64,000 bases of DNA from Albugo candida. Taxonomy: Eukaryota; Oomycota; Peronosporomycetes; Albuginales; Albuginaceae. A program made the translations under genes and the position numbers. The notes beneath the pieces were generated by a model. It did not search any database and was not told the origin of the DNA. It worked only from the letters and a program-made list of their open reading frames with translations. Below, one piece after another: positions 24,401-34,826 of the stretch. Each line of letters begins with the position of its first letter. Within the stretch, counting starts at the first letter, position 1. The stretch is taken from contig CAJNAR010000193.1 in NCBI GenBank assembly GCA_905220665.1, positions 28,702 to 92,701 on the forward strand, in the 5' to 3' direction.

Positions 24401-24640
24401 TTGTAGTCGTGAGCGGTAAGTAGGAGCTGTAATGTATATATAATAAAAAAAAGTGTATAGATATAAATTATAATATACTTTATCGATCATATTAGCATAT
24501 TCCTAGTAAGTCTTTACAAAAAGTAGTCTAGAATCATAGAAAGGAACGTCTGCATTTTCATATTCGCACAAGAAGCACTTGCAAAGTCACTTGTAACCTT
24601 CGATCCTCAGTGCATTGGTGATGTCGACCTGGTGCATGTT
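18447..24640. other. No gene recognised
   Basis: Short ORFs only. A 145-codon ORF at 18669-19106 (+) has no ATG start and no recognisable motif. It contains a C9 homopolymer at about 18901-18909. The other ORFs (20330-20584, 21511-21702, 21781-22071, 22330-22536) have no family signature. The 22.9-24.6 kb part has frequent stops in all frames and may be old transposon debris leading into the LINE remnant. Confidence 0.45.
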
Positions 24641-25000
24641 CTATGTAATAAGGTAGATTAGATTACTGCGATAAACCCGACAAGTGCATCATCTCCTTGC
24701 TCTTACCGACAATGTAAGTGCTGTACTACATATGCGGATGACACAAAGCTCATTAGATCCGCTCGAACCAAAAATCGTACCTAGCTTTATATCCTTTACA
24801 GCTTAGTTATGGTGGTAGACTACATTACAATAATTTGAGAACGTTTTCATGAGAAGACGACATACTTGAACAGGAGAGTACGCTTACAGCTAAACAGATG
24901 GCACGCTGATTCTGGAAGAGGTTGGGTGTCAACAATCACATGCGAAGTATAAAAGAATGACCCTTTCCATCCTAGAAGAAGCTCACATTTATAGCGCACG
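24641..25000 (+). pseudogene. LINE (non-LTR) reverse transcriptase remnant
   Basis: One frame at 24722-24780 reads CCTTYADDTKLIRSARTKNR and then a stop. YADDTKL is the catalytic motif C of non-LTR (LINE) reverse transcriptases, with the two metal-binding Asp codons at 24737-24742. The frame is lost just upstream, where a neighbouring frame continues with weakly plausible residues. The length of homology cannot be fixed by eye; boundaries are approximate. Non-functional. Confidence 0.5.
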
Positions 25001-25191
25001 GACGATTATTGTAAGGAGTAAAATGAATAAGGTTATTTCCCAACCGCAAAGTACAAAAAAGTGACGATATGCTTGTCATTGTACAAGTTCAATTAGCTGC
25101 GAAAGTGAATATTTATCGGATGCTATATTTAGGAAATTGTTATATTCACTCCCTTTTAAGTAAGGTGGCACACATAATTATACTATGTGTA

Positions 25192-25205
25192 TATACTATG
25201 TATAC
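25192..25205. repeat. Target-site duplication, left copy
   Basis: TATACTATGTATAC here is identical to 25450-25463. The two copies bracket the SINE-like insertion exactly. Confidence 0.8.
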
Positions 25206-25449
25206 TTTGTCAAGGATTTCATTACACTGTTTATCTGGTTTTATAACTACCTTCCTTATCCGATCATGAGCCCCCGACCGTGTGAGCATCACTTGAGTCT
25301 AACTTCAAACCTAGGGAGGAAGATATTTTCCAAGCTTACTGCTTGGGTGGGGTAAAACCGCTGCCCACACTGCCGGGGATCGAACTTACGACCTTCGGCA
25401 GGGGGTCCGTGCGCTCAAGTGCTTGACCGACTGGGCTGGGTACGGACCC
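25206..25449 (-). mobile_element. tRNA-headed SINE, 244 bp, flanked by a 14-bp TSD
   Basis: On the minus strand the element starts at 25449. An A box, CAGCCCAGTCGG (25438-25427), fits TRGCNNAGYNGG at 11 of 12 positions. A B box, AGTTCGATCCC (25386-25376), fits GGTTCGANNCC closely. Spacing is about 40 nt, as in tRNA genes, so an RNA polymerase III promoter is likely. GGTCCGT/ACGGACC form a perfect 7-bp stem around the A box. The T-arm does not pair properly, so this is tRNA-derived rather than a tRNA. A body of about 130 bp unrelated to tRNA follows and ends in ..GACAAA. The insertion is bounded by perfect TATACTATGTATAC copies, which supports LINE-machinery retrotransposition; a LINE remnant lies just upstream. 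Confidence 0.75.
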
Positions 25450-25463
25450 TATACTATGTATAC
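25450..25463. repeat. Target-site duplication, right copy
   Basis: TATACTATGTATAC, identical to 25192-25205, directly 5' of the tRNA-like head of the SINE. Confidence 0.8.
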
Positions 25464-25540
25464 CTTTTATTTATACGGCTCATGACACTTAAAACCAGAA
25501 AACCTGATTTTGAATGGCCAATTTTCGGATCATATTACCC

Positions 25541-25631
25541 TATAATGTTGCCGCTGCTGATTGGCTAAAAGTGCATCATAAGGCACGGATATAATGTTGC
25601 CACTGCTGATTGGCTAAAACTACATCATAAA
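25541..25631. repeat. 49-bp tandem duplication containing CCAAT boxes
   Basis: Units at 25541 and 25590 share tataatgttgcc, ctgctgattggctaaaa and catcataa, with a few differences. Each contains ATTGG (CCAAT on the other strand). The pair lies about 100 bp upstream of the transposase start at 25734, so it could be a duplicated promoter element of the transposon. Confidence 0.75.
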
Positions 25632-25733
25632 CAATCGTCCTTGCCCTGACCTAGGCTCAGTCATCGCCACTAACTACTTACCCGCTTGAAACCTCAACCA
25701 TCAACCTGCATTCCGACAAATATCGTACAATTA

Positions 25734-27790
25734 TGCCTCGCCTAACAAAGATAAAAGGCAGATGCGGGAAATGAGAGAGGTCAAGGACGCCAAAACCGAT
25801 AACAGCTCAGACATTCATATGTCTACTGATAGCAGTTCTGGAGAAGACCTGGATGTTTCGGAGGGCAATGATGACGAAAATCTCGACTTCGCATCTGTTG
25901 AAGCAAATATTGAAGAGCCCATCAAGCAGCTGTTATAGTTTTACCGTTACCATGATTAAACCATAACAGGCCCATCCAATATACAGGTGGTGCACCTGGA
26001 ACTCAAAGACGGAAAAGAGCCAAACTCAAGAATGCTGCTGTTGGCTGTAATCTTTTGACCAAAGACTTTGCTGTTGCAAGAACAGTGTTGGAAGAAGCTG
26101 AGGTTACGGATGAGCGTGACAAAGAGGATGACGACGAGGATGGTGCAGTCTGGACCAGGAAGAGGCTGGAAACCACCATTAACACACTTGCCACTCGAGC
26201 AAAGACTGGTAAAACCGAGCAAAACCGGCGACTTGCAATCCTTTCTTATGTTCAGCGGGGAAAATCTCGATATGCGCGAATTGCAGCTAGCACACTGATA
26301 GCGGAAGGTGCTGCGAGGGTTGTGTATTTTGCGCGCTCTTTGCGTGCTTGGGCAACACTCTGTCAAGAGGGCGAAGAATTGCCTTTATCGCAGACGGGAA
26401 AACATGCAAAACGGGGAAGCTACCTACAGAAAGAGGACTGCATTCTACCGTTTCAGGATTTTCTTCGAGCGAACAAGTTTAAGGTGGAAGTATCAGCTCT
26501 GACAGAACATGTCAACACAAACATCCTTCCGTGACATGGATACGCCCCATCTCCCACAATCTCTGAAAGGACTGCGATACGCTGGCTCCATTTACTTGAC
26601 ATCAAACACCGCGCAGTGACTAAAGGAATATACATTTGCGGCCATGAGCGGGAGGATGTCATTGCGTACCGGCAACACTTCCTGGAGCGAATGGCCGACC
26701 TTGAGGAGCGGATGCCGACTGTTGTTGGGAAAGAGGAAGTCGATTGTAACAATGAGTTCACTGCAATCACCTGGCCCTCTGATGGCATTCGTCCACTCAT
26801 CTTGGCAACTCATGATGAGAGTACTTTTGTCGCTCATAATGGACTCAAGCGTCTTTGGTTGCCAGACGGTGAACAAGCATTACGAAAAAAGGGACAGGGC
26901 AGGTTCATTCACGTCAGCGACTCATTTGCAACATCATAGGTCGATTAGCACTTGATGAACAAATAGCTGCTCAGCATCCTGACCTAGAAGCAGCGCCTGG
27001 GTCATCAGGCAACCTGACACGCAGCATGACGGACGGTAGACATCGGAGAAACTGTGGAAACAAGTCTGTGACTTGGCATCCTAATCTTCGAAGCTCAATT
27101 TCCCGGTTGTCAAGCTTTATTTGCATTCGGCAATGCAACTGGCACATTGCATTCGCCCCCGATGCCCTTTGCGCCGGCGCAATGAACTTGTAAAGTGTAG
27201 GCAAGCAGCCAAAGAAGCCTGCAACAACGTGGGGACACGGATTCTTTCAGGATTTGGTTTTTGCTTACGACAATTCTGATGAAACGCTCCGTGGTCAGGC
27301 AAAGAGACTGAAAGTTTTCCTGAAGGAACGTGGGCCGTGAGAAGCTGGCCTGAAGGAGCGAGGCAAAATATGTCCTGTGGATGGCACAACCTGCTGCGCC
27401 AGATAAATTATGGCCAACCAATGAGACTTCAAAGCACAAGTAGGAATGATAGAGGAGCGAATTGTTGCCGCTGGTCATCAAGTGATATTTTACCCAAAAT
27501 TTCACTGCGAGCTCAGCTACATCGAAAAATTTTGGGCAGCCGCTAAGCGATGCGCCAGAAAATATTACACTTGGAAAAAATTTACTGGTAAGAGTTCCAC
27601 CTGCCTTGGCATCTGTTCCACGAGACGAGATACGTCGACATTCACGGAAAGCTTCATGATACATGAACGCTTACCGAAAAGGTCTCACCGGAAAAGAAGC
27701 AGAGTATGCGGTGAAAAAGTACGAATCCCACCGACGTGTACCCAATCCTGTGTCGATGGATGTGGGTGCTATGACAAGATGAGTAGCACC
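25734..27790 (+). pseudogene. Tc1/mariner-IS630-type DDE transposase, broken
   Basis: Encodes a cut-and-paste transposase of the eukaryotic group with an HDEST motif. From the ATG at 25734 an acidic Ser/Asp/Glu-rich N-terminus runs to about 25937 (one frameshift), then a stop. The next open segment (26055-26534) is Lys/Glu-rich, then helical, with GKHAK and PFQDFLRANKF. 26616-26939 holds GIYICGHEREDVIAYRQHFL, HDESTF (first catalytic Asp at 26814-26816) and IHVSDSF. The C-terminal part, in other frames, has AGHQVIFYPKFHCELSYIEKFW (27470-27540; catalytic Glu at 27524-27526) and ends near 27760 with a Tyr/Lys/His-Arg tail. Several stops and shifts are present, so it is not functional. Terminal inverted repeats were not identified. 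Confidence 0.75.
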
Positions 27791-27807
27791 TTTATTGATA
27801 GTTTCCA

Positions 27808-27885
27808 GCAAAACTAATATTATTCTTCGAAACATAATGTTATCCTTCGAAATATACTATTATCCTACGAAAACTAATATTCGAC
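27808..27885. repeat. Three imperfect 22-26-bp repeats after the transposase
   Basis: Three units of the form attattcttcgaaac.., ttatccttcgaaat.. and ttatcctacgaaaa.. follow one another, and aaaactaatatt occurs at both ends of the block. They lie just 3' of the transposase remnant and may be subterminal repeats of that transposon. Confidence 0.6.
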
Positions 27886-28725
27886 AGAATAGTTCAGGCG
27901 GCCAAATTTTCTCCAACCCTAGGAAATTACCAAAATTTGGACGACTTTGCACCACTACAGCTCCATGAAAAGTTGAGATAATAAAAAGCCGAGACTTGTG
28001 AAGGAAAGCTTAGAGCATGCTCTTTGTTGCCAAAGGCTTGTTTTCTGTGTCATTTGTATTTTGGAAAGCCTGAGCGATTCTTGCAGGGCCACTAAAGTTG
28101 CTGGTTTGAAGTGCCATGCACTATACAACTACCAGCAACTTTGTACTCTATTCAATACACTTTCCAATTTGAATGGTGGTAGTTGATTCCAGGCAAAGAA
28201 CGACCTAGCGACGATCACACGCATCGTGATTATCACAAAATCAGAACGCGACAAAAATGTGGTTGCCGTATCGGCCGTCCTAGTACCAGGTAAAGAATTA
28301 CACGATGTACCTATAGTGTGACTTGCACCCCATGTGCACGGCGTCTACACGTTTATCCAAATCGTTGGGGGCTTTCAGTCGGTCCACTTTCCCGCATAAT
28401 TGTATAGAAGGTATAATAATACGATCACTGGTCAGCATTTTGTACCCTCTACGTGTCACCGCCTCATCGCACCACATTTCTCTTAGCAAAAAGATAACAG
28501 TGACTCACGTGAAGTACCTTTGTAAACTGATCATGACTGATGGTCCACTCAACACTGCAGTGTATGAGTCAATATACTTGTTTCTTTGTGAATCGTAACT
28601 CGGCCATAATTTCAAAGTGTGCGTATTCACATTATTCCATGCTCTCATTACGAAGCATGCAGCTTTGACTTACATTCTTTCAGCTACTAATGCAATATAC
28701 TTTGCAAATCTTGATGAAGCCCCAC
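27886..28725. other. No gene recognised
   Basis: ORFs at 28323-28598 (+, 91 codons) and 28489-28298 (-, 63 codons) overlap on opposite strands. The minus-strand one reads as a plausible soluble protein fragment but has no motif I know. Confidence 0.35.
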
Positions 28726-28730
28726 CTATG

Positions 28731-29200
28731 GAACCACTAGATCTGCCACAAGCTGACAGAAAATCGACTGATGGTGACCAATAATCCTACCCTGGCTACA
28801 TGGCTGCTCCCTATCCAAGTCCATGCAACAATCCATCACGGAATGAAGACTATCTCTACAGCAACGGCAACGTAAGTGATGGTACATAAATAGTGTTAAT
28901 CTAAAGAGAGTACAATAGATACAGCTATGGTTGATATGGTGGCTATAATGGCGGTGTGTACGGATGGGGAAACGAACGAACAGATATGGTTCAAGTGATT
29001 CCGGCATTGGTGGTGCTGAATTCGAAGGCAATGGTGGACAATTTGGTGGATCTTATGGATGGGGGCGTACGGACCTTCAGTGATAGGAGCTGATGGCCGT
29101 CTCAAAAATTACGGATACAGTTACCGATCTCCATCCACATTTTGGTCACCTGCAGTATCTATACCAACGCGTACTAGAATGAAGACTATGTACTATCAGC
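28731..29200 (+). pseudogene. Gly/Tyr-rich coding remnant
   Basis: Successive frames on the plus strand carry low-complexity Gly/Tyr/Asn/Ser-rich pieces: SPCNNPSRNEDYLYSNGN (about 28813-28870), YGGYNGGVYGWGNE (about 28930-28975), a GGQFGGSYGWG-like piece near 29040 and YGPSVIGADGRLKNYGYSYR (29068-29127). The repeated YGWG and N-E-D-Y words suggest one former repetitive protein, now broken by stops and frameshifts. Gly/Tyr-rich secreted or wall proteins are common in oomycetes, but no family can be named. No intact start is visible. Confidence 0.4.
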
Positions 29201-32200
29201 ATTTTAATATGGGCCGAGCTGACACCTTTATATCGATTTTGGAATATCTATCTAGTACTATCCTTCTCCTGCTTCAAAATCTTTCTGATCCCCGTTATAT
29301 ACAGCAAATCGGTTGTATGCAGCACACTCAGCGATGGGGTGTATCACCAAGGTGCTTGTAACTCATCACTCGCTATCCGTTTCACACCCAGTTTCAATGC
29401 CTTAGTTGCGGTTGATTTTCTTCTCTCAATCTGTGGAAGAAACTTGTTCGAGAGTAGAACGCACTCGCAGGAAGCCAAGTCAAAACCGTATACACGTGAA
29501 CTATCGACCAACTTGGGATGTGGATGACACAGTCTGTTAGCAAACTGTTTTGAACATCCTATCCTACGTGTCGGAATAAGGTGGTCATAACCACGAATCA
29601 CTTTTTACATTTATTCGCAGTCGAAGCCTTCATAGAGACAACCACACACTTGCGTATACGTTCTTACGGCTTTTTCTTAGAAAGAAACAATCATCAGCGC
29701 GGTTCCACCGCGGCTCTTAGACATGCTCCAATCACCAAATTTGTGTGAAACGCGCTTTAGTACACCCGCTCGGCTGTCGACCGGAATTGTCAGTTCTACG
29801 CTTCAATATCTTAACTAGAGGTAACAAGATCTTATACGATCTTGCCTATTGCCTGTCTCTAAGTTTTTTATCCCGTTCTTCATATCGCACTATACGTTCA
29901 TGTCGAAGTGAAAACTATCTATGAAAAGTTGCACATTTAAGGACAATGAGACGGGAATATGTGCAAGCAATTCGTGAAAAAAAGTGCTTCACTGTGCGAG
30001 TACGCGGTCCAATGAGTGGCCGGAAAGATTATCGGTTGAGCATACTGCAAACGCGTTCAATGGAGATGTAGTAACTACTCATGTACGCCAAATATTTAGT
30101 AGTTGTCGATCAGAATTGTGTCGCAAACCACAGACTGTCAATGGAAGTGCGGGACCAGTACTTAGAAGATATGCGTCTATTTGTGCACTCAAGGAAGCGA
30201 TTCAACTCGCTCGAAATCTGGGTCATGAAATCACCTTCGAGCTGACCGCTCAAGTGATCTTACACTTTGCCGTAATATTTCTAATAATTAAGCAGATACA
30301 TTGAAATAACCCAAGTAAACAATGGAGAGTAAATATGGCCTCCGTGAATTTAGCAAGACTCATGCTTATAACTGCGAAAACACACATATCTATATCATCT
30401 TGATGCGAAGCAAATTGGTGCGTACTAGCAGAATTGATAACCAGAAAGTCCTGTATTGGTTTGTAGGAGAAATGACATGGTGCCATTGTATCGGCCCTCC
30501 GAAATAAAAACATTGAAGGCAAAATCTTTGGAGCAAAAAACAGATGTTGTGCAACGAGCCGATAACGGCACGCAATTTGCAAATTTCATCCAATAGGCAC
30601 GAGTACCCAAATCCGCTTATGTCCATAATACCAATTCCAAACCAAAGAATGAGCGTGGTGTCAAACGATACTCAAATAAGAGAAATTGGACTCAATACCA
30701 CCACAGATTCCTGAATTTGCTGACAGAGATGAAGCATATTAGCACCTTGAGTCACAGAATGATTGTATATTTACTGATTCACTTGGAAAGTATCCATCTG
30801 ATAAATATCTTAAAAGGGGAAAATCAGTTCAAGTAGCCGTTCTTTGCATATGAGCGGAATTAAGTCGATTTCGCGAGCGATATCGGAAGGGGATGTCGTC
30901 TTAGTGAGACTACTTAAATGAGAGATGGAACTACTGAAGGAAAGCAACAGTGTTGTAGTGGTTGCTTTATCATCTTACCCAAGCCGCTCAACCTCTATCG
31001 ATTGATATCAGTTTCATTAATCGGCGAAATGCATTAATGGAGAATTAGTGCTCACATCCACGAGAAAAGATTATAACAGATTCAGCGCTTATACGAAGGC
31101 ATTTCAGTATCTCTGTGCGAGAACGATTATGTACAATATCGATGAGATCAAGCGAAGAAGCCTTCAATTCATGATATGTTGTTTAATAGAGAAAATAAGT
31201 GGCACATTTGAAGAGATAATCATGTAAAGTTTAAACGGTAATACAGCATCACTTGACGGCAACCAGGGATTAAAATGAGAGCTGGACACCATCAGATGTC
31301 AAAAGACATTTGTACAAGTCTCACACTTCTCCCGTACAGGTTATAAACCAAATCACGTCGCGATTCTACATTCGTAGCTTTGTTACTATTGACTGTCGGA
31401 TGCAATTGCGTTAAGGTGGCTTATACAATTACGTCCACGCAGAGGTTTCATACTAAAGCTAGTTGCTCCAAACGCAACAATAAATACAGCTCGGTAGTGG
31501 TATAGAAAGAAGAAGCTGTAATTTCTGTGAGCAGGAAGCTACACTGTCGGATGTGCATGGCAGATATCAAAGAAGGGTGGTGGGTGGTTGTCTCACTACA
31601 ATCTTCGCAGACTAGTTCCTATGGACGTGTGGAATGAATATGAAGCTATCCGAGATTTAAGATACTCACATGAGTAAGTGACAACGCGTGACTTGACTCA
31701 CAGAACAAAGCTGGAATATGACTGCGGTACTGAACAAAGCCGTCAGTTATAGCGGCAAGTATTTCCTCGAATAAACTCACAGAATACAAAATCTCTGTAA
31801 GAATCCAACGTAAATGTTGTACAGATTTACCTAGTATTACTGTCGAGGGCCATCTGGTACATGCTCTATCGTGCCGAAAGGTTGCATGAATATAAACACC
31901 TTTCTCTGGAGAAAATGACACGATGCAGACTTTCAACTCGCGATTGGTAAAAATTTCGTTCTGCACGAGTTAAGCGATTTCAAAACATGACATGTGATAA
32001 GAAGGGCTGTTCGCTCTTATTATTCCTCCAAAAAAAGGAGAACATATTTGAATCAGCTCGAGTGTGCTTTACCTGCTGTACCCAATTCGTGACGAATTCA
32101 ATCTCAAGACCACTATAGTAGCGAATTTGCTAAAATTGTGTTGTTATGTCGATAAACTATGTCGGCATTCCATGACTAACAGTAAACGTATTTCAAATAA

Positions 32201-34826
32201 TCTTTTTTGAAATTTTTTTTTTCTTGTTTCAGGTTTAATTTCTTTTTTATATCTAAGCTTCACCTCATTTACCACCGGTCAACATCAAAACCCAAGTTCT
32301 TCCAGTGTTTGACTCATTCATCAGAACTGAACGGGACCTATGACATCTAATCGAGCAATCACATACTACCGACTAATTTTATGGACGAAACTGCGGATGT
32401 CAATGCATTAAACCAGACATCTAAGGTAGATGACGCACTATTGCGACATCTGAATTCGACGAACCTTGATGAAGTCGTTTTCTGCTGGAAGAATACTTCC
32501 TGAGTACGGAAAACACGCCACATGCACTATCCCACTTGGCATTTTGTGCCGTTAGAATATCATCTGCTGGTCGTGGATATTGACCGAGTCTATGAAATAT
32601 ACAAGGATTCTCTGCATTAGACGTTTAATGGACGAAGCTTGTGACGAGATATTCGGAAGAATCTGTATGGATAAATTCTTTTAGACATATTGATGTCATG
32701 GGAACATTAAGGGGAAGTGGAATGGTTTTAGCTGTAATTGTTCACTGAATTCCCTATGAGGAAGACACGGAATAAGTTTATATTGGATTTAAAGGAGCAG
32801 ACGCATTTTGACCCAAATCTGAAGTGGAAATTGGGAATGCGATCACGAAGGCCACACAGGGAGTGGGGTTGAAAATAGTAGTACAATTAGAAAAATTGGT
32901 TATTGGTGACAGAAGTGCTCGTGCTTCCTAGGAACTTCCAGAAGTTTTTTTTAGAATTCCTGTACATTTAGCCTATCGTGATTACCACCCAATAAGATGA
33001 TTGTCGTCACGGGTAGCTGATTGTGGGAAAACTATCAAACAGAAAAAGCAAAGAGATGGAGAAGAGCAGGAAGAGTGGAACAGCATACGCCTGGTTACTG
33101 CTACCATCTAGCCATTTAAAACTAAACTTCTTTCTTTTAGAAAACGATTTCAGAAAGCAATCTTCTCCCGCACTGCCTCATATTCCACTTAATTGATCAG
33201 ATCGAGCTTAGAGATATCTCATGTATGCTTGATATAAAATAAAATGAAGCTTCGAGTATCGATGTAGCCAGCCTTCAGACAAAATCATGAAGAAAACCTC
33301 AATCCAACGAAATGCCGCTTCTTTGTATGTATGCAATCGTCCATCAAATGGATGTACGGGTGATCTAGAACCACCTTGCGCTTATACTGTATTATGTTCT
33401 AAGAATGAGAGTTTCTTATCTGAAGCGCATGGCTTTCAGATGAGCTGTAAAATATATGCAAAACAAAATACCATACCCCAGAGGGTCGGCTGAAATAGCT
33501 TTCGAGATCAGAAATGACAAGCTGGTTGAAAGTGAGGGATGCATAGAAGCCGTAGAAACTGCGAATATATCACCGGTTCGATATCAGAACATTGCGTCGG
33601 AGAGAAACGGTATCACCGCTAGCAAGCCACTCTCTTCAATCGTCGCATTCATGCACACTGGGTAATTATAATACATAAGATATATATTACAAAGTCCGGT
33701 ATAATTGAAATAGTTGAACTACGTATCAAAGAGACACGATTGAAAAGCTACTGGAATGTGACTCTTATTTTATTCCCGAATGTTGTTCCTTAATAAGTTA
33801 TACCCATGATATCCACACACATGCGAATCTTGTTCTGGCGTTTTTCAAAGATGTTTCTTGAATGATTTAGGAGCACGATTGATAAAAAAATTGTTCCAAA
33901 AGAATATATATACATTTTTTTATATATCCCTAAAAATCTTCCATTTGCCACATAGTCGCTATTCAAAAATAGCAGGTCCGAGCAAATGCAGTAATATCAG
34001 CGGAGCGATTTAAAGTTGGACACAACACAGGATTATAATCTATATTTAGGCATCTAAAAAATATGAGAACGATGAGCAAGCAAATCATCAAACTTGGTGG
34101 GAGGCATGCGGTTTTGATATCATACATAGACCTTATATAAAACAACTCGTTCGGGTCGAAAAGCGCCGCTGATCTCCAAAAAGGCAGGTTGATGTGTCAG
34201 ATTCTGAATTTAGGCTTCTCCCTCATTTTGATAGAAACTCTGGTCTATCCATGACTATAATTGGTCGTAGCGAATACGATCAAGAGCTTTGGGAACATTG
34301 TTGTAATATGCTAATTACGTTTGTGTAGCACTCCTAACAATGTGAGAATAGATTAATAAAATGTTCCTGGATAAACAAAATTGGTAAAGAACCATGATGA
34401 TGAAAGAGAAAATCACACATGCTAAAATTGAAAGTCGTGAACTCAAAGCTACACAACAATCATTGGATATTTCTCCGCAGTGATTTCGTTCATTTATGAA
34501 ACTCTTTTTGCTGTATTGATCTCATACCGCAAGCACGCACATTAAAGGTCATGCTTCTTAGGAAGAACAGCTCTATTTTCTATTATTAGGAGCGTTTTTA
34601 CGGTGGCAACGATTCCGTCTTATTGAACTATAGCTTCCGCCTACACCTGGCTCTACTGTTTCTATGAGAACAGCCTTGAGTAGTTTATTAGGAGATAGAT
34701 TTCTTTATACGAACACCTGCGCTTCCTTGAAACCTTCTTTTTTGGCGGTGATTTGTCAATATAATGATTGAATCAACCAATCAAAAACAGTATACTCAGT
34801 ATCCACCCAAAAGAAACCAAAAAGCA
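29201..34826. other. Long stretch without a recognised gene
   Basis: ORFs of 60-110 codons occur on both strands. The better-looking ones are 29984-30304 (+), 30582-30250 (-), 31966-31646 (-, 106 codons, no ATG) and 33287-33493 (+, 68 codons, ATG). The last contains five cysteines, four of them spaced C-x6-C-x7-C-x5-C. None has a recognised motif or signal peptide. A poly-T run lies near 32214-32222. This is the 5' flank of the cysteine-module gene. Confidence 0.4.

Noticed and set aside
25370..25449. Functional tRNA gene
   Set aside because: The A and B boxes are good, but the T-arm does not pair and no proper acceptor stem forms; the TSD and non-tRNA tail fit a SINE.
27110..27664. 184-codon minus-strand ORF
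   Set aside because: Antisense shadow of the transposase C-terminal half; no motif of its own.
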